NCBI GenBank assembly: GCA_002412985.1
Contig: DHWC01000002.1
Location: 1-28,215 of the forward strand
Source of the DNA: Methylocystaceae bacterium UBA5192
Lineage (GTDB): Bacteria > Pseudomonadota > Alphaproteobacteria > Rhizobiales > Beijerinckiaceae
Direction: 5' to 3'
DNA: 28,215 bases
This document shows, piece after piece, positions 23,761-28,215 of this stretch; the stretch's first letter is position 1; each line of letters begins with the position of its first letter. Made by a program: the position numbers and the translations under genes. Under the pieces are notes generated by a model. The model was not told where the DNA came from. It saw nothing but the letters and a program-made list of their open reading frames with translations, and did not search any database.

Positions 23761-24654
23761 ATGCGCTTCCGGCTCAGCTTTAGTTATGTCTATTTTTTAT
23801 GTTTCATTATCGTAATGTTCCTAACTTCTCCAACGCACGCAGAGACCAAAAAAATCTCTGTAGTTGCGAGTTTTTCTATAATCGGCGATTTAGTCCAGCA
23901 GGTGGGCGGGGATCATGTTGGCATAACGATGATTGTTGGCCCCGAAGAAGATGCTCACGTCTATCAACCTAGCCCTGCAGACGCCCGAAAGATTACCCAA
24001 GCGGAAATAATTTTTATAAATGGATTAGGTTTTGAGGGATGGTTATCGCGATTGATTAACGCAACAAAAAGCAAAGGGACTGTCGTAGACTTAAGCAGTA
24101 AGATTAAAGCGCGACAGACTCAGGGAGAAATTGATCCCCACGTCTGGCAGGACGTAAATAATGTAAAAATCTACATACAAGAAATTTGTCAGGCGCTGAT
24201 AGCCATCGACCCAAATAACGGGGCTGACTATCAAAAAAATAGCCAATTATATATTGAGAAACTCTCGAAATTAGATAATGAAATCGTTGAATCTTTGACG
24301 AATATCCCTTTAGATGATCGTCGGGTTGTTTCTACGCACGATGCATTTGGATATTTTTCAGCCCGCTATGGCGTTGCTTTTTTAGCTCCTCAGGGCGTTT
24401 CAACTGAAGCTGAAGCGAGCGCAAGAGACATCGCGCGGATCATTGATGCTGCGAAGGCTCAAAAAGTTAAGGCCGTGTTTTTAGAAAATGTCGCGGATCC
24501 CAGACTGGCAAGGCGAATTTCTGCCGAGACCAACGCTCGTCTTGGCGGCACGCTTTACTCTGATAGTCTGACGGGTGCAAAAGGGGATGGCGCAACCTAT
24601 CTCGAAATGATGCGCCACAATGTTAAAGAGATCGTTAGGGCCCTGAAGCCATGA
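23761..24654 (+). CDS. znuA: Zinc ABC transporter, periplasmic substrate-binding protein
   Basis: A 297-residue cluster A-I metal-binding protein with an N-terminal signal peptide (hydrophobic ~8-24, cleavage near THAETKK). Metal ligands typical of the family are visible: His in EEDAHVYQPSPADA, His in EIDPHVWQDV, His in VSTHDAFGYF and an acidic residue in LYSDSLTG. The His-rich loop between the first two ligands seen in many ZnuA proteins is missing here; the loop KARQTQGE is short. It starts 3 bp after the znuB stop. Manganese cannot be ruled out from ligands alone, but the Zur box favours zinc. Confidence 0.92.
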   Translation: MRFRLSFSYVYFLCFIIVMFLTSPTHAETKKISVVASFSIIGDLVQQVGGDHVGITMIVGPEEDAHVYQPSPADARKITQAEIIFINGLGFEGWLSRLINATKSKGTVVDLSSKIKARQTQGEIDPHVWQDVNNVKIYIQEICQALIAIDPNNGADYQKNSQLYIEKLSKLDNEIVESLTNIPLDDRRVVSTHDAFGYFSARYGVAFLAPQGVSTEAEASARDIARIIDAAKAQKVKAVFLENVADPRLARRISAETNARLGGTLYSDSLTGAKGDGATYLEMMRHNVKEIVRALKP

Positions 24655-24697
24655 TCCTCAATACGCTTAGACTTGAGAAAACGAATAGGAGTAAGTC

Positions 24698-25825
24698 TTG
24701 AGCAACAAAATTCCTGTCACGGTAATCACGGGCTATTTAGGCGCAGGAAAAACGACCTTACTCAATCGTATTCTAAGCGAGCCCCATGGGCGTCGTTACG
24801 CCGTCATTGTAAATGAGTTTGGGGAAATTGGCATTGATAATGATCTAGTCGTTGGCGCAGATGAAGAAATCTTCGAAATGAACAATGGCTGTATCTGCTG
24901 TACAGTGCGGGGAGATTTGATCAGAATTATTGAAGGCCTGATGCGACGGCGCGGTAAGTTCGACGCAATTATTGTTGAGACCACTGGCCTTGCGGATCCA
25001 GCGCCAGTCGCTCAAACCTTTTTCGTTGATGCAGACGTAAAGGACGCTGCGCGGTTAGATGCTGTCGTAACCCTCGCTGACGCTAAATTTCTGAGCGAAA
25101 GATTGAAAGATGCGCCTGAAGCAAAGTCACAAATCGCATTTGCTGACGTCATTGTTTTAAATAAAGTTGACCTTGTGACGCGTGCTGAATTGAGCGAAGT
25201 AGAGGCGCGTATAAGAGGCATCAATCCTTATGCGGTTTTGCATCGATCAGTAAAAGCGGACATTCCTCTCAACCTTCTATTAGATCAAAATGCGTTTGAT
25301 CTTGAGCGTATTTTGAAAATAGAGCCCCGCTTTCTCGCGCAGTATGATTCGGTTTCTGGTCAGCATGATCATGCGCATCAAGAAGAGGGTCATCAGTGTG
25401 GCGAAGAGTGCGATCATGACCATGGTCATGATCATGATCATGATCATTCTGCGCACAGGCATCAGCATCACGCTCATGAGCATCATCATCTGGAGGCAAT
25501 TCATGATACGGAGATCCAATCGGTCTCCGTGCGCTACCAAGGGGCAGTCAATCCTGAGCTCTTTATCCCCTGGCTGAATGATTATGTTCAGCGAGAGGGC
25601 GCAGACATATTACGCTGTAAAGGTATTGTAGCTTTGAAGGATGAGCCGAGACGATTTGTGTTTCAAGGCGTTCATATGATCTTAGATGGCGATTTGCAGC
25701 GAGAGTGGAGAGAGAATGAAAAGCGAGAAACCCGACTAGTATTCATTGGACGCAATTTAAAAGAAGCAGAGATTCGGCAAGGTTTTGCCGCAACCCATGA
25801 GAGTTCCGCTGAGCAATCATCTTAG
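24698..25825 (+). CDS. COG0523 (CobW/ZigA-like) GTPase with a His-rich metal-binding loop
   Basis: A 375-residue G3E-family GTPase: P-loop GYLGAGKTTLLNR (residues 12-24), the metal-site CxCC motif NNGCICCTVRGDL (Cys65, Cys67, Cys68), ETTGLADPAPV and NKVDLV. Between the two domains lies a His-rich region, residues 223-264 with 18 histidines, likely a metal buffer. Such enzymes are thought to hand zinc to client proteins during zinc limitation; CobW for cobalamin is the other known role. The TTG start has AGGAG just upstream. It lies 43 bp after znuA with no terminator between, so it probably belongs to the same Zur-controlled transcript, which supports zinc over cobalt. Confidence 0.93.
   Translation: MSNKIPVTVITGYLGAGKTTLLNRILSEPHGRRYAVIVNEFGEIGIDNDLVVGADEEIFEMNNGCICCTVRGDLIRIIEGLMRRRGKFDAIIVETTGLADPAPVAQTFFVDADVKDAARLDAVVTLADAKFLSERLKDAPEAKSQIAFADVIVLNKVDLVTRAELSEVEARIRGINPYAVLHRSVKADIPLNLLLDQNAFDLERILKIEPRFLAQYDSVSGQHDHAHQEEGHQCGEECDHDHGHDHDHDHSAHRHQHHAHEHHHLEAIHDTEIQSVSVRYQGAVNPELFIPWLNDYVQREGADILRCKGIVALKDEPRRFVFQGVHMILDGDLQREWRENEKRETRLVFIGRNLKEAEIRQGFAATHESSAEQSS
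25412..25447. repeat. In-frame hexanucleotide repeat in the His-rich loop coding sequence
   Basis: Six tandem 6-base units, variations of GATCAT (GATCAT, GACCAT, GGTCAT, then GATCAT three times), encode Asp-His/Gly-His pairs. Gain or loss of a unit would keep the frame and change loop length. Confidence 0.7.
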
Positions 25826-25988
25826 GAGAATTTTTTAAAAAAATGCATATTGCAGAAGCGTGATCTTCATATAAGTCTATGGTTGCTCTAGATAAGAAAT
25901 TGGTCGAATTTTCGTATAGGGCGCGCTTGCTCCTGCCTCGGCTGGCGGCGACTTGCTCGGACAAGCCCTCTGGCCTAGTGATCTTGCA

Positions 25989-26831
25989 ATGCCCGTCGAT
26001 CCTTTTGATGTTGTTAATTTTTTACCTCACCTCGAAAAGGTGGCGCGTAGCGCGGGCGATATAGCGCTTAGATTTTTTAATCCAGGTGAGCGCACGAGCG
26101 CTGTTGTTTCCTACAAGAGTGGTGGTTCGCCAGTTACGGAGGCGGATTTATTAGTTGATCGCTTTCTTGTTCAAGAAATGCGTCGACTGACCCCAAAGGC
26201 GGCTTGGTTATCCGAAGAAAGCACAGATAGCGATGCACGGTTAACCAATCATCAGCTGATCATCGTTGATCCAATCGATGGGACCACAGCTTTCGCGCGC
26301 GGCGATTCCCGCTGGGCAATTTCAATTGCTTACATTGTCGCCGGTCAACCCATAGCAGGGGTCGTCCATGCGCCAGCCTTGGATGAGACCTTTACGGCAG
26401 CGGTGGGACAGGGGGCGTTTTTAAATGGCCGACAACTCGTCGCGCCTGGTCGAAATACGCTAGCTAGCGCAGCAATTGTTGCGCCAAAGTCGATGCATCC
26501 TGCGCTTCAAAGAACGGTGCATAATTTTATCCTAGCGCCAAGAGCGCCATCGCTCGCTTTACGCCTTGCCGACGTTGCGGCAGGGCGACATGATCTGGTA
26601 ATTGCTGCGCCAAATTCGCGCGACTGGGATATTGCTGCGGCAGATATTATTCTTAGGGAAGCGGGTTCCTTTTTGAGTGAATTAGACGAGGCTCCCTTGG
26701 TGTATAACCGCGCCCGAGTTACGCGTGGCATGCTCATTGCGGCGCCTGCGCCGTTATTTAACGAAACCCGCGCCTTGGTTATAGCCGCTTCAGAAGGAGA
26801 TCCCACTTATGACGCAGACGTTGGTAAATAA
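25989..26831 (+). CDS. Inositol monophosphatase/CysQ-like phosphatase
   Basis: A 280-residue member of the Mg-dependent, lithium-sensitive phosphatase superfamily. Motifs are in order: SPVTEADLLVDRFL, WLSEES (metal-binding Glu), IVDPIDGTTAF (the DPIDGT metal-binding signature) and SRDWDIAAADIILREAG. CysQ members remove phosphate from 3'-phosphoadenosine 5'-phosphate; other members act on inositol phosphates. Alphaproteobacterial genes next to DUF4170 and waaA are usually annotated as 3'(2'),5'-bisphosphate nucleotidase. Frame open from a TTG at 25953; I chose the ATG at 25989 (MPVDPFDVV) although the ribosome binding site is poor. It overlaps the next gene by 23 bp. Confidence 0.85.
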   Translation: MPVDPFDVVNFLPHLEKVARSAGDIALRFFNPGERTSAVVSYKSGGSPVTEADLLVDRFLVQEMRRLTPKAAWLSEESTDSDARLTNHQLIIVDPIDGTTAFARGDSRWAISIAYIVAGQPIAGVVHAPALDETFTAAVGQGAFLNGRQLVAPGRNTLASAAIVAPKSMHPALQRTVHNFILAPRAPSLALRLADVAAGRHDLVIAAPNSRDWDIAAADIILREAGSFLSELDEAPLVYNRARVTRGMLIAAPAPLFNETRALVIAASEGDPTYDADVGK

Positions 26832-27063
26832 AAATCAGCATACCCAGTCCCTTAATCTGGTTTTTGGCGGGGAGCTTGTCTCCTTAGATGGCGTGGCGTT
26901 TAGGGATCCAACAAAGTTGGATATAGTTGGTATATTCCCAGATAATGAAAGCGCCCTTGCGGCATGGAAAGCCAAGGCTCATTCAACAGTCGATAACGCG
27001 CATATGCGCTATTTTGTTGTACATTTACATAAGTTGCTCGACCCTGATCACGACGTCTTATAA
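26809..27063 (+). CDS. DUF4170 family protein
   Basis: An 84-residue cytosolic protein with AAGGAGATC upstream of the ATG at 26809, an excellent ribosome binding site lying inside the end of the preceding phosphatase gene, so the two overlap and are coupled. FVFGGELVSLDG-like (here LVFGGELVSLDG), IVGIFPDNESALAAWKAKA and the closing MRYFVVHLHKLLDP are the features I associate with DUF4170, a small alphaproteobacterial family that typically sits between a CysQ-like gene and waaA. Its function is unknown; the position suggests a link to lipid A/Kdo synthesis. Confidence 0.82.
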   Translation: MTQTLVNKNQHTQSLNLVFGGELVSLDGVAFRDPTKLDIVGIFPDNESALAAWKAKAHSTVDNAHMRYFVVHLHKLLDPDHDVL

Positions 27064-27102
27064 ATATCTTTTCAAACTTAAACTCTTTTGCGTAGATTAG
27101 TC

Positions 27103-27130
27103 GTCTGGCGGATCGTTCTTGTCGCCAGAC
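27103..27130 (+). promoter_or_regulatory. Hairpin just upstream of the waaA start region
   Basis: GTCTGGCG (27103-27110) and CGCCAGAC (27123-27130) form a perfect 8-bp stem around a 12-base loop, 6 bases before the AGGGAG ribosome binding site of waaA. No T-tract follows, so it is not a typical terminator; it may modulate waaA translation or mRNA processing. Confidence 0.5.
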
Positions 27131-27150
27131 CTCGTTAGGGAGTTGCATTA

Positions 27151-28215
27151 ATTTTAATATTATATCAATTGGCGACGAAAATGATGGCGCAATGCGCGCC
27201 TAGTTTTCTCAATTGGCGCGTTAGGATTGGCAAAGAGGATCCGGTTAGATTTGTAGAACGTCTGGGTCAAGCGGGATTGAAGCGGCCTTCGGGTAGGTTA
27301 GTCTGGCTCCATGGCGCTAGTCTTGGCGAAAGTCTTTCGATGCTCGCTTTAGTTGAACGTTTAGTTCAATTGAATTTAAACGTATTGGTAACGACAGGTA
27401 CGTCGAGTTCTGGTCAAGTTATTTCTTCCAGACTGCCCCTCGGGGCTTTTCATCAATATGTTCCTCTAGATGCGCCGCAACTTATCCGTTCTTTTTTAAA
27501 TTATTGGCGCCCAGATCTTGCGCTGTTTTCAGAATCTGAATTGTGGCCAAATATGATCCTCGAGCTGCATACGCGTCAGACTCCCTTGATCGTGGTCAAT
27601 GCGCGTATTTCAAAAAAATCTTTTGATCGATGGCGGGTTGCCTCGGGGATCGCACAAAAAGTTTTCGGTAGCATTAATCTTTGCCTGGCGCAGGATTATT
27701 CAAACGCAGCTCGGTTTCTACGCTTAGGCGCTAAAGACGTAAGAATAACTGGAAATCTCAAATTTGATACGCCTGCTCCCTTGATCGATGTGGCAGAGCT
27801 CTCTGCGCTCACTAAACTGATCGCGGCTAGACCAGTATGGGCGGGGGTATCGACGCATCCGGGCGAAGAGGAGCTTATTTTTGATGCGCATGTCGCGCTC
27901 ATGCAACAAAGACCTGGGCTTATAACCTTCATTGTTCCCCGGCATCCTGAGCGGGGGCAGGACATCGCGCGCGTTGCGCGACTAAGAGGATTAACAGTCG
28001 CTTTGCGATCGATAGGCGCATTCCCATCACAGGGAGTTGATATCTATATTTCTGACACAGTGGGCGAAACAGCAATGATTTTTCGCAGTATTGGCCTAGT
28101 GTTTATGGGAAAATCATTGACTGTCGGCGGGGGACAGAATCCGATAGAGCCGGCAAAATTTGGATGCGCGATCATCCACGGACCACATGTTGAGAATTTT
28201 TTACCAGTTTATGAT
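27151..28215 (+). CDS. waaA: 3-deoxy-D-manno-octulosonic-acid (Kdo) transferase, 5' part (3' end outside window)
   Basis: The frame is open to the last base and encodes the first ~355 residues of Kdo transferase, which adds Kdo to lipid IVA at the inner membrane. Visible are RIGKEDPVRFVERLG, LVWLHGASLGES (catalytic Glu region), TTGTSSSG, LFSESELWPN, VVNARISKKS, GNLKFD, STHPGEEE, VPRHPERG and IEPAKFGCAIIHGP. About 80 C-terminal residues are missing. The start is uncertain: the conserved N-terminal anchor (LYQLATKMM...) begins before the first ATG (27181). AGGGAG at 27137-27142 sits 8 bases before an ATT at 27151, which I take as a tentative AUU start; TTG at 27169 or ATG at 27181 are conventional alternatives. 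Confidence 0.9.
   Translation, partial: MLILYQLATKMMAQCAPSFLNWRVRIGKEDPVRFVERLGQAGLKRPSGRLVWLHGASLGESLSMLALVERLVQLNLNVLVTTGTSSSGQVISSRLPLGAFHQYVPLDAPQLIRSFLNYWRPDLALFSESELWPNMILELHTRQTPLIVVNARISKKSFDRWRVASGIAQKVFGSINLCLAQDYSNAARFLRLGAKDVRITGNLKFDTPAPLIDVAELSALTKLIAARPVWAGVSTHPGEEELIFDAHVALMQQRPGLITFIVPRHPERGQDIARVARLRGLTVALRSIGAFPSQGVDIYISDTVGETAMIFRSIGLVFMGKSLTVGGGQNPIEPAKFGCAIIHGPHVENFLPVYD

Noticed and set aside
25269..25540. Overlapping minus-strand frames rich in His-Asp or Met-Ile
   Set aside because: They are mirror translations of the GATCAT repeats in the His-rich loop of the COG0523 gene.
1..28215. Search for CRISPR arrays, insertion sequences, tRNA or rRNA genes
   Set aside because: No regularly spaced repeats, transposase genes or tRNA/rRNA-like sequences were recognised by eye.

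Overview
The window reads as the chromosome of an alphaproteobacterium, most likely in the order Hyphomicrobiales (Rhizobiales), perhaps near Beijerinckiaceae/Methylocystaceae. This rests on protein families and gene order: chorismate mutase-hisC-tyrosine-pathway dehydrogenase, glnB-glnA, ubiA-(secreted protein)-rsmE-gshA, rpsU-TPR lipoprotein, and cysQ-like-DUF4170-waaA are arrangements I recall from that group. Base composition looks only moderately G+C rich by eye. No tRNA, rRNA, insertion sequence, phage gene or CRISPR array was seen; this is mostly core chromosome.

Layout. 1-1617: 3' end of recN, then a small polyhydroxyalkanoate-granule-type protein. 1633-4557 (minus): a tight aromatic/histidine operon of chorismate mutase, HisC and prephenate/arogenate dehydrogenase. 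4727-5986: a divergent serine hydroxymethyltransferase paralogue, facing glnA across a strong hairpin. 6085-7929 (minus): glnB-glnA. 8119-9485: sseA and a divergent YkgJ-type cysteine-cluster protein. 9550-10821: secreted DUF3108 protein facing a DUF1190/YgiB-like membrane protein. 10822-11579 is the least explained part: a gene-poor stretch, a 37-residue membrane peptide with near-perfect ribosome binding site and its own terminator, then a possible RNA switch before an orphan LuxR-type regulator. 12417-14992 (minus): DUF218/ElyC-like protein and ETF:ubiquinone oxidoreductase. 15275-15937: two small membrane/secreted proteins. 15959-20246: ubiA, a secreted unknown, rsmE, a small porin-like secreted protein, gshA. 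20473-21696 (minus): TPR lipoprotein and rpsU. 21909-25825: a zinc-uptake locus with a Zur-like box, znuC-znuB-znuA and a His-rich COG0523 GTPase. 25989-28215: a CysQ-like phosphatase, DUF4170 protein and the 5' part of waaA, which runs off the window.

Functional links. The znu genes and COG0523 GTPase form a coherent zinc import and allocation unit under one likely Zur-controlled promoter. glnB and glnA form a nitrogen control and assimilation pair. The three-gene aromatic operon has 4-8 bp gaps that imply translational coupling.

The most interesting points are the SHMT paralogue with a Thr at the position of active-site Tyr55 and a Tyr at the position of His228, which suggests use of alpha-methylserine or another alpha-substituted amino acid; the isolated 37-residue membrane peptide; the response regulator without a phosphoacceptor Asp; the Zur box overlapping a promoter whose predicted transcript would begin at a leaderless small ORF; and waaA, which seems to start at a non-standard AUU codon. 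I found no clear evidence of an entirely new multi-gene system.
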